Positions 5,302 to 14,349 of a DNA stretch of 64,000 nucleotides are shown piece by piece. This stretch comes from Paraflavitalea soli. Its GTDB lineage: Bacteria; Bacteroidota; Bacteroidia; Chitinophagales; Chitinophagaceae. Position 1 is the stretch's first letter; the number at the start of each line of letters is the position of its first letter. The DNA is taken from NCBI RefSeq assembly GCF_003555545.1, contig NZ_CP032157.1, positions 1,306,546 to 1,370,545 of the forward strand. The letters run 5' to 3'. The notes below the pieces were generated by a model. It did not search any database, was not told the DNA's origin, and worked only from the letters and a program-made list of their open reading frames with translations. Both the position numbers and the translations under genes were made by a program.

Positions 5302-8070
5302 TTACTCCTTCTCCTTGATCCACACTGCCGAAGCTGCTACACGGTCCATACGCGCCTGTGGCGGTTCATTGGGGCGGGTGGGCTGCGTCTGCTGGCCCGC
5401 TGCAGGCAATGGGGTAGTTGGTATCCTGTTTAGCCGGGCAAAGTTGGGGATCGCTATCAGGGGCGTGCCATCACTCCAGGTTCCTTTAATGGTCATTACA
5501 CCATTGAGGAAGGTGGGTTTCCACTCCATCGTCAGCGGTGTTTTGCCGATCACTTTGTTGATATCGCCATTGTTGTCGGCTGTTTCCACATTGTAGATCA
5601 ATGGACCTACCCGCAGCGCCACGCGGCCCCTGTCGGCTTCTATCCTTTCATCTGCTGTTACCTTTTGTATTTCCATAGGAAGCACTATGTCGATCTTATC
5701 ACCTTTTTTCCAGGCGCGGCGGATGGCTACATAACCATTCTCGATCTTCACAGGTACTGCCTGGCCATTTACTTTCAACGATTTTAGTCCGCTTACCTGT
5801 GGTACAGGCGTGTACAACTCACTCGTAGTACGATTGGGCACCCTTACATACACGGTGAATGTTTTGGATGCTTTGGGATTTACGGTAATACCAACATTGC
5901 CACTCCAGGGGTAATCGGTTTTTTGTACCATCTCCACATCGGTACCTACTACACGCTCTACTTTGATGGTGCTGCCCACATACATGTTTACATAGAGGCC
6001 ATCTTCACCCGTTACATAGGTCCAGGTAGGGATCATCAGCAGCGTACGGGGGATATTACCCACACAGCAAGGGCACACATGCCAGGCGTAGCGGCCCTGT
6101 GCAGAAGAAAGTGGATTGGTATAATAAAAGTTCTTTCCTTCCAGGTCGATAGAGCCCAGCAGGGCATTGTACATCGATTCTTCGTACAGGTCGGCATATT
6201 TGGCATCGTGATAGGCCAGGTTCATCTTGTATTGGAAGAAGATAAGGCCAGCGCTGGAGCAGGATTCGCAATACGCATTGTTGCGCAGGGAATAGTTGCC
6301 GCCAAAGCCTTCAGAAGTTTCTCCGCTGCCAATACCACCGGTGAGGTAATACTTTTTATTGATCATATTATTCCAGAGAGACATTACAGCGCTCTGGTAA
6401 TCTACATCGCCTGTTTCTGCAGCCACATCGGCCATGGCAGAATAGTTATACGTGGCGCGTACGGCATGACCTACTGCTTCATATTGTTGTTGTACCGGCA
6501 CATGGCTTTGGTCATATTCACTGCCGTCCTTACGATTGTCCAGCAGGAATTTGGCCAGGTTCACGTAGCTGTCACCATGACTGCCTTTGCCTTCCATATC
6601 ATTTACGAAGCGGCCAAAGCGTACCAGCGCCTGTTCCATTTCCTGATGACCATCATACCAGGCAATTTTACCAGGGCCAATATTGGCTACCCAGCAATCG
6701 GCCAGTCTTTTGGCGGCATCATACAATCGCTTGTCCTTTCCTTCGGTGAGTGTATAGTGGTTGATGGCGCTTTCAATAAAATAACCCGCCACATATCCTT
6801 CATGATCGCCACGGTTGCGGGGATTCCACCTGGTTTTCCAGTGGGCGGTATCACGCAGGGTATAGGCAGTGTGGAGGTAGCCATCAGGCTCCTGCGCAGC
6901 CAGGATGATGGGTATCCATTCTTCTAGTTTCTTTTTCATTTTCTCCTGTGCGGCAATGATCGCAGCATCGCCTTGCGGGTCTACCATCAGCGCAATACAC
7001 ATGGATTCTACTGTCTGGTGCACCCAGGCATTGGAGAATACATAGCCTTTATGTTTGGCATGCGGCTCACCCCTGATGGCTTTGGCTGCTTCAATGAAAT
7101 TATCAAGGCCGCCTTCGCCGGTAGTAAGATCGGTACGTTCATTCTGGTCAATACAGAAAGGTATCCAGTTTACGATCATGGCTTTCGCACGATCACTCCA
7201 CAACTTGCTGTCGATCTTATACCTTTTGGTGTACACTACATCCAACCTTTTTGCCTTTGGTGGTTGGTGTACGATTACTTTCAATGTGGAGGCTACGGTA
7301 TTTTTGCCTTCCGTGGCAGTAAGCTTCAGCTCATACTTGCCCGGGGTGGTAAATTGGGCGGTAGCATTTTTATCGCCGGTATTACTGAAGATAACATTGC
7401 CGGGGCCGGATGCTTTGGCCCAGGATACATTGCTTACAGGCGTAACGGACTTGATCGTTGCCGCCAGGTAGGATTTGCCGCCCACCATTACATCACGGTC
7501 TATGCCGGCTATTACTACCGGGGCAGGTGAGGGGGAGTTCTCTGTCTTATATACGGCCCATTCTACCAGGGTGGAAGAGCCTCTGTCGGCAGAGTCCAGC
7601 GCAAGGCGCAGCTTAGTGGTCTTTATTTCATCAAAAGTAGTAGCATTGTATTGGTTATTGGCGAGGCCAAAACCAGCAGCATTTTTTACCGGCACGAAGT
7701 TGCTGCCATCCCAGTATTCCAGGCGGTAGGCCATGGGCAGGCGGATGGCACTGTTATAGTCCCACCAGTACACCGCAATCTCTTTGGTGCTTACGGGCTG
7801 TGCCCATTCGTACTGCACCCAGAATTGAGAACGGGGAGGCTGAGGCCTGTTGCCTCCGCCGCCGCCACGTTGGTTGCCGCGGGGGGTAGGTGTAAGACCA
7901 TCATTCAGGGCATCGAGAGAGCCTCCAAACCGGTTGATGGCAGAAGGGGAGGCTACAATGGCCAGGTTGGGACGCGGATCAGGCGACTTCTCCTGGCCGA
8001 TGGCTGGTGCAGCCATCATGGCAAGCATTGCTGTAATAGCACCGTTACGTACAGAACGATTAATTTGCAT
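5302..8070 (-). CDS. GH127-family beta-L-arabinofuranosidase with discoidin-like and Ig-like modules
   Basis: 922 residues. Residues 1-25 are a signal peptide ending AIGQ. Next comes an F5/8-type C-like sugar-binding module (~30-180) with a Gly/Pro-rich insertion (PTPRGNQRGGGGG), then an Ig/PKD-like module (~185-270), then the DUF1680/GH127 catalytic (alpha/alpha)6 barrel and C-terminal beta domains. Active-site landmarks are visible: CESC near residue 600 and CPCC near 667, matching the Glu/Cys set that binds zinc and supplies the Cys nucleophile in HypBA1. It would release L-arabinofuranose from plant glycans in the periplasm or outside the cell. It is divergent from the AraC-type gene at 8196, and its -7 element TAAATTTG overlaps the CTATTCAAAT box. 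Confidence 0.85.
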   Translation of the reverse strand: MQINRSVRNGAITAMLAMMAAPAIGQEKSPDPRPNLAIVASPSAINRFGGSLDALNDGLTPTPRGNQRGGGGGNRPQPPRSQFWVQYEWAQPVSTKEIAVYWWDYNSAIRLPMAYRLEYWDGSNFVPVKNAAGFGLANNQYNATTFDEIKTTKLRLALDSADRGSSTLVEWAVYKTENSPSPAPVVIAGIDRDVMVGGKSYLAATIKSVTPVSNVSWAKASGPGNVIFSNTGDKNATAQFTTPGKYELKLTATEGKNTVASTLKVIVHQPPKAKRLDVVYTKRYKIDSKLWSDRAKAMIVNWIPFCIDQNERTDLTTGEGGLDNFIEAAKAIRGEPHAKHKGYVFSNAWVHQTVESMCIALMVDPQGDAAIIAAQEKMKKKLEEWIPIILAAQEPDGYLHTAYTLRDTAHWKTRWNPRNRGDHEGYVAGYFIESAINHYTLTEGKDKRLYDAAKRLADCWVANIGPGKIAWYDGHQEMEQALVRFGRFVNDMEGKGSHGDSYVNLAKFLLDNRKDGSEYDQSHVPVQQQYEAVGHAVRATYNYSAMADVAAETGDVDYQSAVMSLWNNMINKKYYLTGGIGSGETSEGFGGNYSLRNNAYCESCSSAGLIFFQYKMNLAYHDAKYADLYEESMYNALLGSIDLEGKNFYYTNPLSSAQGRYAWHVCPCCVGNIPRTLLMIPTWTYVTGEDGLYVNMYVGSTIKVERVVGTDVEMVQKTDYPWSGNVGITVNPKASKTFTVYVRVPNRTTSELYTPVPQVSGLKSLKVNGQAVPVKIENGYVAIRRAWKKGDKIDIVLPMEIQKVTADERIEADRGRVALRVGPLIYNVETADNNGDINKVIGKTPLTMEWKPTFLNGVMTIKGTWSDGTPLIAIPNFARLNRIPTTPLPAAGQQTQPTRPNEPPQARMDRVAASAVWIKEKE

Positions 8071-8102
8071 GGTTCAATTTAATTAATATTAACCTAGGGT
8101 CA

Positions 8103-8120
8103 CTATTCAAATTTAAACAG
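8103..8120. promoter_or_regulatory. Degenerate copy of the CTATTCAAAT operator-like box
   Basis: CTATTCAAATTTAAACAG lies in the 125-bp divergent region between the GH127 and AraC-type genes. Its left half equals the half site of the perfect palindrome at 9364-9387, and its right half has lost symmetry. On the minus strand it overlaps TAAATTTG, a possible -7 element of the GH127 gene. Confidence 0.45.
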
Positions 8121-8195
8121 GTACAAAGGATTGAAATACGCATATATTAACCAATGCAAGGTGTTTATTAACCTTATGTCAAAACCAAGGCCGTT

Positions 8196-9335
8196 ATGAT
8201 TTCTTTTGTAAGTGTATTAAAGACAATTATCACGCTGGGAGCGGTTCAGGGGATCATTGCGGGTGTTTTGCTTTTTTGGGGGAAAAGGAACAGGAAGGCT
8301 AACCGCATCCTTGCTGTGATGCTCTGGCTTTTTTCCCTGGCCTGCCTCGATCTGCGCATGAACCAGGAGTCCATCCTGTACAGCAGTACCCTGGGCGGTA
8401 TGATCGATGCTTTTATACCCTTCATGATCATCATGCCCCTGGGGCCACTCTTGTACTTTTATATACGCGCGAGTCTGGAGCCTGATTTTCGCTTGCAAAA
8501 GCAACACCGCAAACATTTTTATACCGCCCTGCTTGATATACTGCCCCAACTGGCTGCCATCATTTACATTACCGGCATTATTATGGGTATTGTAAAAAAG
8601 AGTATTCCCTTAGGCTATTATATTGATGTGTACAATAACTATGTGGATATTCCCCGCTGGCTTTCCCTCACGATATACCTTTGGCTATCGGCCCGGTACC
8701 TGGGGGCGTCGTCGGCTGGCGGTAAAGTAGAAAATGCCACCCTGCTACGCTGGCTGCGACAATTTGTACGCGTGTTCCTGGCTTTCCAATTGATATGGTT
8801 CATCTACCTCATTCCTTATGTGATCCCCAGGTATAGCAACAAGCTGCTGGACCTGGTGGAATGGTACCCGGTTTTCATCCCACTTGCCATACTCATCTAT
8901 TGGCTGGGCATTAAAGCCCTCATGGTCACCTATGCCTTACCCCTCGCTGGTAAAAAGAGCGCCCCCGGCACCGCCCTTGCCGCCGATACGGTAGAGCATA
9001 CCATCGCCACCCTCAAAAAAGCGATGGAGCGGGAGACCCTCTACCTCGATCCGGCCCTCAACCTCACCCTGCTATCCCAACATACCGGTATCGCTCCCAA
9101 AACCATCTCTGCGGTGCTTAACCAGCACTTCCATACCAGCCTCAATGAATTTGTGAATGAATACCGCATCCGCGCGTTCCAAAAACGACTCCTGGAAGCG
9201 GACCTGCAAAAACTTACTATTACCGGCATCGCCTTCGACTGTGGCTTCAATTCGCAGGCTACTTTCCAGCGCGCCTTCAAGCAGATCACCGGCATGTCCC
9301 CCTCCGAATACCGCAAGTCGGTCATCCAGGGATAG
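8196..9335 (+). CDS. AraC-family regulator with multi-pass membrane N-terminus
   Basis: 379 residues. The first ~250 contain about seven hydrophobic helices (starting ITLGAVQGIIAGVLLFW) separated by short loops. The last ~105 form a two-HTH AraC/XylS DNA-binding domain (SLNEFVNEYRIRAFQKRLLE, then TGIAFDCGFNSQATFQRAFK and TGMSPSEYRK). This architecture is common in Bacteroidota and suggests a membrane-tethered sensor-regulator whose ligand is unknown. It sits between the GH127 gene (divergent) and a serine hydrolase gene, and the same sequence motif occurs in both promoter regions, so those two genes are plausible targets. Confidence 0.85.
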   Translation: MISFVSVLKTIITLGAVQGIIAGVLLFWGKRNRKANRILAVMLWLFSLACLDLRMNQESILYSSTLGGMIDAFIPFMIIMPLGPLLYFYIRASLEPDFRLQKQHRKHFYTALLDILPQLAAIIYITGIIMGIVKKSIPLGYYIDVYNNYVDIPRWLSLTIYLWLSARYLGASSAGGKVENATLLRWLRQFVRVFLAFQLIWFIYLIPYVIPRYSNKLLDLVEWYPVFIPLAILIYWLGIKALMVTYALPLAGKKSAPGTALAADTVEHTIATLKKAMERETLYLDPALNLTLLSQHTGIAPKTISAVLNQHFHTSLNEFVNEYRIRAFQKRLLEADLQKLTITGIAFDCGFNSQATFQRAFKQITGMSPSEYRKSVIQG

Positions 9336-9363
9336 CAATAACCAGTCATTTTACGATTGACTA

Positions 9364-9387
9364 CTATTCAAATCCGGATTTGAATAG
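9364..9387. promoter_or_regulatory. 24-bp perfect palindrome upstream of serine hydrolase gene
   Basis: CTATTCAAATCC followed immediately by its exact reverse complement GGATTTGAATAG. It lies 51 bases before the ATG at 9438 and 28 bases after the AraC-type stop codon. It has no T run, so it looks like an operator rather than a terminator. Confidence 0.6.
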
Positions 9388-9437
9388 GTTAAAACGCTCT
9401 TTTTCAGGTGTTTTGTCCGATCATAAAATACCTCTAT

Positions 9438-10823
9438 ATGAAAAGAGCCTTCGTAGCCATGTTATTTATTATTGCAGCAGTAGCAGAGACCCGTGCCCAG
9501 GCGCCCTCCGACCGGGAAGTAGAAAAGTCACTTGACAAATTACTGCAATCCGAGTTCAAAGCCGGGGAGCCTGGTATCGTAGTACTGGCAGCCCGCAAGG
9601 GGAAGGTCATTTACCGAAAAGCCTTCGGCAGTGCCAACCTGGAAATGGATGTGCCCCTAAAACCCGATATGGTGTTCAGAATAGGGTCCGTAACCAAGCA
9701 GTTTACTGCCATCGGCATCCTGCAGCTGGCAGAACAGGGCAAGCTGCGCCTGAGTGATAGTGTGCAGCAATACATCAAAGATTTTCCTTCCAAGGGCCAT
9801 ACCATTAGCATCGAGCAATTGCTCACGCATACCTCCGGTATCCACGAATACACCATCATTGATCATCCTGATCCCTATATTGAGCGGCACGATTTTACGC
9901 CCCAATTCATCATCAACCATTTTAAGAATGCTCCCCTGGATTTTGTGCCGGGCACCAAATACGCATATTCCAATTCAGGATATGTATTGCTGGCTTATAT
10001 TATAGAAAAAGTAAGTGGTTCCTTGTATCATGATTATATGCGTAAAAATGTACTCGACAGGGCTGGTCTGCAGCATACCTATTATGTAAATGAGAAAACC
10101 ATTGTGCAAGGGCGGGTTAATGGCTATACCCGCGACAGAGGCTTTTATGAAAATACCGACTACCAAACCGTTTCTATGGGGTATGGCTGTGGTGATCTGT
10201 TGAGCACGGTAGACGATCTGTATGCCTGGAATAATGCCTTGCTGGCCGGTAAACTGGTCAAAAAAGAAACCCTGGATAAAGCTTTTACATCGTACAAGCT
10301 GCCCAATGGTAAGCCCACCGGCTATGGTTATGGTTGGTACAGCACCGTTTTGAATGGCGCCCAATGCATCAAACATGAAGGGCAGGTGAGTGGTTTCATA
10401 GCCATGGAGTCTTATTATCCGGAACAGGATGTGTTTGTGGCCTACCTTACCAATGTGAAGTCCGGAGAAGACAGGACGGATTTTAGTGATCGGCGGTTCA
10501 GACTCTTTAGCAAGATACCTACCATGGTATTGGGCGATCTCTTACCCAAAGAAGTACCTATTGCCGATTCCATACTCGATACCTATACCGGCAAGTACAA
10601 GGCAGCATCGGGCACCAAGACCATCGAGGTCAACAGATCCGGCCACGCTTTATTCCTGGTGGATCGCGTTCCCTTTAAAATGCATGCATTGGCTGAGAAC
10701 AGGTTTAAGGTAATCGAACTGCCTATAGATACAGTGGTTGAATTTGTGCGGGGAGCTGATGGAAAAATAACAGGCCTGAAGGTGGAGCAGAACGGGACCT
10801 TTGAATGGAAAAAGATACAATAG
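9438..10823 (+). CDS. Secreted serine hydrolase, class C beta-lactamase fold
   Basis: About 461 residues from ATG 9438, where a signal peptide MKRAFVAMLFIIAAVAETRAQ begins. The beta-lactamase-type domain spans ~25-350 with the SxxK motif SVTKQF at ~84-87 and the YxN motif YSNSGY at ~177. A C-terminal ~90-residue beta domain follows. Family members act as esterases, D-aminopeptidases or PBP-like proteins; true beta-lactamase activity is not implied. It has its own operator-like palindrome upstream and a long hairpin downstream. Confidence 0.85.
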   Translation: MKRAFVAMLFIIAAVAETRAQAPSDREVEKSLDKLLQSEFKAGEPGIVVLAARKGKVIYRKAFGSANLEMDVPLKPDMVFRIGSVTKQFTAIGILQLAEQGKLRLSDSVQQYIKDFPSKGHTISIEQLLTHTSGIHEYTIIDHPDPYIERHDFTPQFIINHFKNAPLDFVPGTKYAYSNSGYVLLAYIIEKVSGSLYHDYMRKNVLDRAGLQHTYYVNEKTIVQGRVNGYTRDRGFYENTDYQTVSMGYGCGDLLSTVDDLYAWNNALLAGKLVKKETLDKAFTSYKLPNGKPTGYGYGWYSTVLNGAQCIKHEGQVSGFIAMESYYPEQDVFVAYLTNVKSGEDRTDFSDRRFRLFSKIPTMVLGDLLPKEVPIADSILDTYTGKYKAASGTKTIEVNRSGHALFLVDRVPFKMHALAENRFKVIELPIDTVVEFVRGADGKITGLKVEQNGTFEWKKIQ

Positions 10824-10826
10824 TTA

Positions 10827-10875
10827 ACATAAACAGAACAAGCCTGAGGGTGATTCAGGCTTGTTCTGTTTATGT
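10827..10875 (+). terminator. Long hairpin terminator
   Basis: A perfect 21-bp stem (ACATAAACAGAACAAGCCTGA and its complement at 10855-10875) with a 7-base loop, starting just after the hydrolase stop codon. It has no T run, so it may act as an mRNA-stabilising hairpin rather than a classical terminator. Confidence 0.6.
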
Positions 10876-10943
10876 CTGGAGCTTGTCGAGGGCCTTGCTC
10901 GTCAGATGTCAGTCTACCTGTCGAAGCCGTCTGCCTTACTATT

Positions 10944-11273
10944 TTATACAGCAATATCTTCTTCTGCCATCAGTTTGAAAACAGCGCCATCCATGTTCTC
11001 ATTGATCTGCAACTGGCAGGAAAGGCGACTGTTTGATTCTGCATCGGGCAAAGTATCCAGCATATCCAGCTCGGCATCGCTATGCGCGCCCAGGTTGTCC
11101 ATGCCTTCCAGTACCTGCACATGGCAGGTGCCACACATCGCCATGCCGCCACAGGTGGCCAGCACATTGTATTCATTGGCCTTTAGGATCTCCATAAGGT
11201 TCAGACCCATGTCTTCAGGCACTTCCAGCAGTCTTTCTTCACCTGCCTTGTTGAGTACGGTAATATTGATCAT
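10944..11273 (-). CDS. Adrenodoxin-type 2Fe-2S ferredoxin
   Basis: 109 residues. The cluster ligands are Cys41, Cys47, Cys50 (ATCGGMAMCGTCHV) and Cys86 (SRLSCQL), the spacing of vertebrate-type/Isc-type [2Fe-2S] ferredoxins. It carries electrons, most plausibly from the reductase encoded 14 bases upstream on the same strand, to an unidentified oxygenase or biosynthetic enzyme. The short gap and shared strand indicate one operon. Confidence 0.9.
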   Translation of the reverse strand: MINITVLNKAGEERLLEVPEDMGLNLMEILKANEYNVLATCGGMAMCGTCHVQVLEGMDNLGAHSDAELDMLDTLPDAESNSRLSCQLQINENMDGAVFKLMAEEDIAV

Positions 11274-11287
11274 CTTATTCCTTTCTT

Positions 11288-12292
11288 TTAAAATGCGTTC
11301 ACCCCATTCACCGTGGTGTATTTAAAGCTCAGCCGTTGATTGGGGTACACGTGTTTGAAAGCGCTGTGCGCCATCAATGCCGATTCATGGAATCCGCAGA
11401 GGATCAGCTTTAATTTACCCGGGTAAGTATTAATATCGCCAATAGCGTAAATTCCTTCAATATTGGTGGAGTAGTCAACCGTGTTCACACTGATTTGCGA
11501 TTTATCGATCTGCAGTCCCCAATCAGCAATTGGTCCCAGCTTGGGGCTAAGGCCAAATAAAGGGATCAGGTAATCCGTAGGCCTGGCTGTTACAGTTTTG
11601 TCACTTGCCTCGATCAGTACTTCATTCAGCTTGCCATTGCCATTGATCTTTACGATGTTCGATTTCAGCACCAGGTTGATCTTACCTGTTTCTGCCAGGT
11701 GGAATACCTTCTCAGCTGAATCCGGCGCGCCACGGAAAGTATCGCTGCGGTGCACCAGGGTTACCGATTTGGCGACATTGGATAAGAAGATCGTCCAGTC
11801 AAGTGCGGAGTCACCACCGCCGGCCAGTACAATATCTTTGTCCCTGAACAGTTCGGGGTCTTTCACCATATAGGTTACACCCTTGCCTTCAAAAGCTTCC
11901 AATTGCTCGATCGCTGGCTTGCGGGGCTCAAAACAGCCCAATCCGCCGGCAATGGTGATTACCTTGCAGTGGATCTTTGTATCGTCGGAAGTAGTAACAA
12001 TAAAGGATTTGTCTTCCTGGCGTTCGATGCTTTCTACCCTTTCGCCGAGGCTGAAAGTAGGGGAGAAGGGGGCTATCTGTTTCTTCAGGTTATCTACCAG
12101 TTCCTGTGCTTTGATCTCAGGTGCACCAGGAATATCATAAATGGGCTTGTAGGGATAAATTTCCGACAATTGACCACCTACCTGGGGTAAAGCATCTACC
12201 AGGTGGCAGCGCATCTTCAACAAGCCAGCTTCAAACACAGCAAATAATCCTACAGGACCGGCGCCAATAATACAAATATCAGTTGTAATCAT
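11288..12292 (-). CDS. Ferredoxin--NADP(+) reductase, thioredoxin-reductase-like
   Basis: 334 residues with an N-terminal FAD motif GAGPVG at 10-15, an NAD(P)-binding region around 'DIVLAGGGDSALDWTIFLS', and a C-terminal FAD segment GIYAIGDINTYPGKLKL. The redox-active CxxC of thioredoxin reductase is missing, which is characteristic of the YumC/ONFR-type ferredoxin reductases. Its gene is followed directly by the 2Fe-2S ferredoxin gene, its likely partner. A well-formed promoter lies 105 bases upstream. Confidence 0.88.
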   Translation of the reverse strand: MITTDICIIGAGPVGLFAVFEAGLLKMRCHLVDALPQVGGQLSEIYPYKPIYDIPGAPEIKAQELVDNLKKQIAPFSPTFSLGERVESIERQEDKSFIVTTSDDTKIHCKVITIAGGLGCFEPRKPAIEQLEAFEGKGVTYMVKDPELFRDKDIVLAGGGDSALDWTIFLSNVAKSVTLVHRSDTFRGAPDSAEKVFHLAETGKINLVLKSNIVKINGNGKLNEVLIEASDKTVTARPTDYLIPLFGLSPKLGPIADWGLQIDKSQISVNTVDYSTNIEGIYAIGDINTYPGKLKLILCGFHESALMAHSAFKHVYPNQRLSFKYTTVNGVNAF

Positions 12293-12396
12293 TATATATA
12301 ATACTCATTAATGTTAAGGAAAAGAGGGCTGTTTACCCTTTTCACAGTGCAAGCATTCGTAGGAAGGTGTAATAATGGTCGTTTTTTAACAGGCTG

Positions 12397-12427
12397 CAAA
12401 ATTACGACGCAGATAGTTCATTATCAA
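12397..12427 (-). promoter_or_regulatory. Promoter of the ferredoxin reductase/ferredoxin operon
   Basis: Minus strand: TTG, 20-base spacer, TAATTTTG, matching the phylum-specific TTG/TAnnTTTG consensus. Transcription would start near 12391, giving a ~100-base leader. The remaining part of 12293-12571 shows nothing else recognisable. Confidence 0.65.
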
Positions 12428-12571
12428 CCGTATTAGGAAAACAAGTTTACGCAATCAGAAAAAACATCCTCCAAAGGGCATTTTCCACTGCAGTACTAAC
12501 AAAGACGGGGAATGATAGTTCGCTGGTTGCCAACAGGTTTAAATTAAAAATGGGAGGTTTCTGGAATGACA

Positions 12572-12603
12572 AAAGGCTTTAGGTCTTTCAACCTAAAGCC
12601 TTT
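12572..12603 (-). terminator. Hairpin terminator of the Gly/Ser-linker lipoprotein gene
   Basis: AAAGGCTTTAGGT, 6-base loop, ACCTAAAGCCTTT. It lies 23 bases beyond the stop codon of the leftward gene ending at 12626. Confidence 0.7.
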
Positions 12604-12625
12604 GTTAAATCTGGCGGCTTGTATT

Positions 12626-13444
12626 TTACTGAAACATGATCGTGATCTGCTTCACCTGTCCATCATAATCGATGGTGGAGGTCCCTTTTTGTGAACAACG
12701 CGTAGGCCAGGATGATTTGTTGGGAAACAGGTCCCAGTTTAGTTTCACTGCTGAATTGCTCGTCGTATAATCCCAGTAGGTATTGCTGGAGCTGTTGCTG
12801 GGGCCATACGAACTAATAAAGTTTTGGTAACTCTGAAAGGTGCCATCTGCTTTGTAAAGTTCTGCATTCATCGTACCATTAAAGGCGCTGCCCTGTCCCC
12901 AACTGGAATTACTGGCGCAATCGCCCGTGGGTTTATAAACCCTCACTTTGAAAGTACCTCGTTTCGGGATCGTACTGCCACCTCCGCTTCCGCTGCCATT
13001 ACCGCTGCCAGACCCGCTTCCTCCTCCGTTGCACGGGAAGGTGGAGCTCTTTATATATTCGGTGGCATTATTGGTATTCACTGCCTGCGCCGGAACACCT
13101 ACCAGTAAGGTATTGTTAATGTACTTCAGCGGAAACTTAATGGTGTTTCCTTGAATCACAAAGGTCATGGAAGGTTCGGAAGCATTATAAGTGCCTGTTG
13201 TCAATACACCATTGGCGCAGGATTGGGCTACCGTGCCGGAAAAACTGATATAAGCCGTTGCCTGGCCATCGTTGCGTTGCCAGTAATTGCCCGTGGTGCT
13301 GCCGCCGCCACTGCCGTTTCCATTTCCGCTTCCACTGTCGTCTTCCTCATCGCCCATGTCTTTCATACAGGCGTTGAGCGATAATAATAAGCTACAAAAA
13401 AAGAACGCTTTGAGAAGGCAAAGCGTTGTAGAGGTTGTTTTCAT
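12626..13444 (-). CDS. Lipoprotein with Gly/Ser/Asn-rich linkers
   Basis: About 272 residues from the ATG at 13444; seven extra codons upstream are possible. The signal peptide ends with a lipobox LSLNAC. An acidic GDEEDD stretch and two Gly/Ser/Asn linkers (near 40-60 and 145-165) separate two beta-rich segments. The first (~60-140) resembles small extracellular beta domains (SCANGVLTTGTYN). The second ends with paired Cys. Six to seven Cys residues suggest disulfides. No enzyme motif is visible; a surface-anchored role is inferred. Confidence 0.7.
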   Translation of the reverse strand: MKTTSTTLCLLKAFFFCSLLLSLNACMKDMGDEEDDSGSGNGNGSGGGSTTGNYWQRNDGQATAYISFSGTVAQSCANGVLTTGTYNASEPSMTFVIQGNTIKFPLKYINNTLLVGVPAQAVNTNNATEYIKSSTFPCNGGGSGSGSGNGSGSGGGSTIPKRGTFKVRVYKPTGDCASNSSWGQGSAFNGTMNAELYKADGTFQSYQNFISSYGPSNSSSNTYWDYTTSNSAVKLNWDLFPNKSSWPTRCSQKGTSTIDYDGQVKQITIMFQ

Positions 13445-13643
13445 TTCAGGGGTATTTAGACCCACAAAATAGCCATGGCTGCCAGCAGGTAAAATACCCC
13501 CAAAGGGGGCTTTTTAACAGTAATGATATAGAGGAATACCATATGTGAGGTGAAGTTCATATAAATAAAAGATTCATTGCCGGCAAAAAAATCACTACTT
13601 TAATGATGCTAATCAGACCCCAAACCACTTAAACACCCCAACC

Positions 13644-14333
13644 ATGTACTTCCAGATAGCCATGCTTTGTGCTTGCTTAGGGACCCTCATTGCATTCGTT
13701 CCAAAGATCGATGTATGGGTTGTAAAGTATAGATTGGCAGTCACTGCACTTTGGCTTTCCATATTGGTAGGAATATGTCGCTTGCTGGCCATATGGGCTA
13801 CTTCCGGAACTGTCCTCACGAAAAATGCCCTCCTGTTTGTCTATAACTGGGGCAAAGCGGCCCTGTTTTTCCTGGTAGCCTGGCTCACCGTTTTACTGGT
13901 CAAGTCAATGGTAAAAGATAGTAATTTGTCTGCCCCTTTCAAGAGAATGGCAGGAAGGATCATGAAGACAACTATATGGGCTGCTGCCATTACGTGTGCT
14001 TCCTTCTATTTGATGGTTACCATTGGTAAATCAAAGAATGCAAAGGAAATGGAAGATTTCTTTGTGCAATCGGGTTATCCGGCTTCCCTCAATTATGTGA
14101 TCATAATGGTGGAATGCTTTTTCTCTATCGGGCTGATCCTCCATACAAGACTAAGAACCGGATTACTATCGGCCATCGTGCTCCTGTTCGTGATGTTGGG
14201 TGCCATCTTTACGCATGTCAGAAATGGCGATCCCTTAGAAGCATCTTATGACGCTTTTACACAGTTACTGGTCCTGTGTTTCCTGATAATCCTATTTCTG
14301 GTGGAGAAGAAATATCGGAAAGCCAATGGCTGA
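13644..14333 (+). CDS. Multi-pass membrane protein with DoxX-like C-terminal half
   Basis: 229 residues with about six to seven hydrophobic helices. The C-terminal half (PASLNYVIIMVECFFSIGL, then two more helices and an EKKYRKANG tail) resembles small DoxX-like four-helix proteins. Substrate unknown. It is a single gene ending 16 bases before the convergent PhnA gene. Confidence 0.65.
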   Translation: MYFQIAMLCACLGTLIAFVPKIDVWVVKYRLAVTALWLSILVGICRLLAIWATSGTVLTKNALLFVYNWGKAALFFLVAWLTVLLVKSMVKDSNLSAPFKRMAGRIMKTTIWAAAITCASFYLMVTIGKSKNAKEMEDFFVQSGYPASLNYVIIMVECFFSIGLILHTRLRTGLLSAIVLLFVMLGAIFTHVRNGDPLEASYDAFTQLLVLCFLIILFLVEKKYRKANG

Positions 14334-14349
14334 AAATAGGGCGGTGTTC

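Noticed and set aside
5923-6927. 334-codon frame antisense to the GH127 gene
   Set aside because: Shadow of a well-supported coding frame; no domain-like features.
10881-10935. GCTTGTCGAGG ... TGTCGAAGC inverted pair
   Set aside because: Resembles a common short dispersed intergenic repeat; one copy here is not enough to support a mobile element.
13491-13515. CCCCC-AAA-GGGGG with flanking A and T runs as a terminator
   Set aside because: Three-base loop and position in the leader of the lipoprotein gene, not after any gene; kept as unproven.
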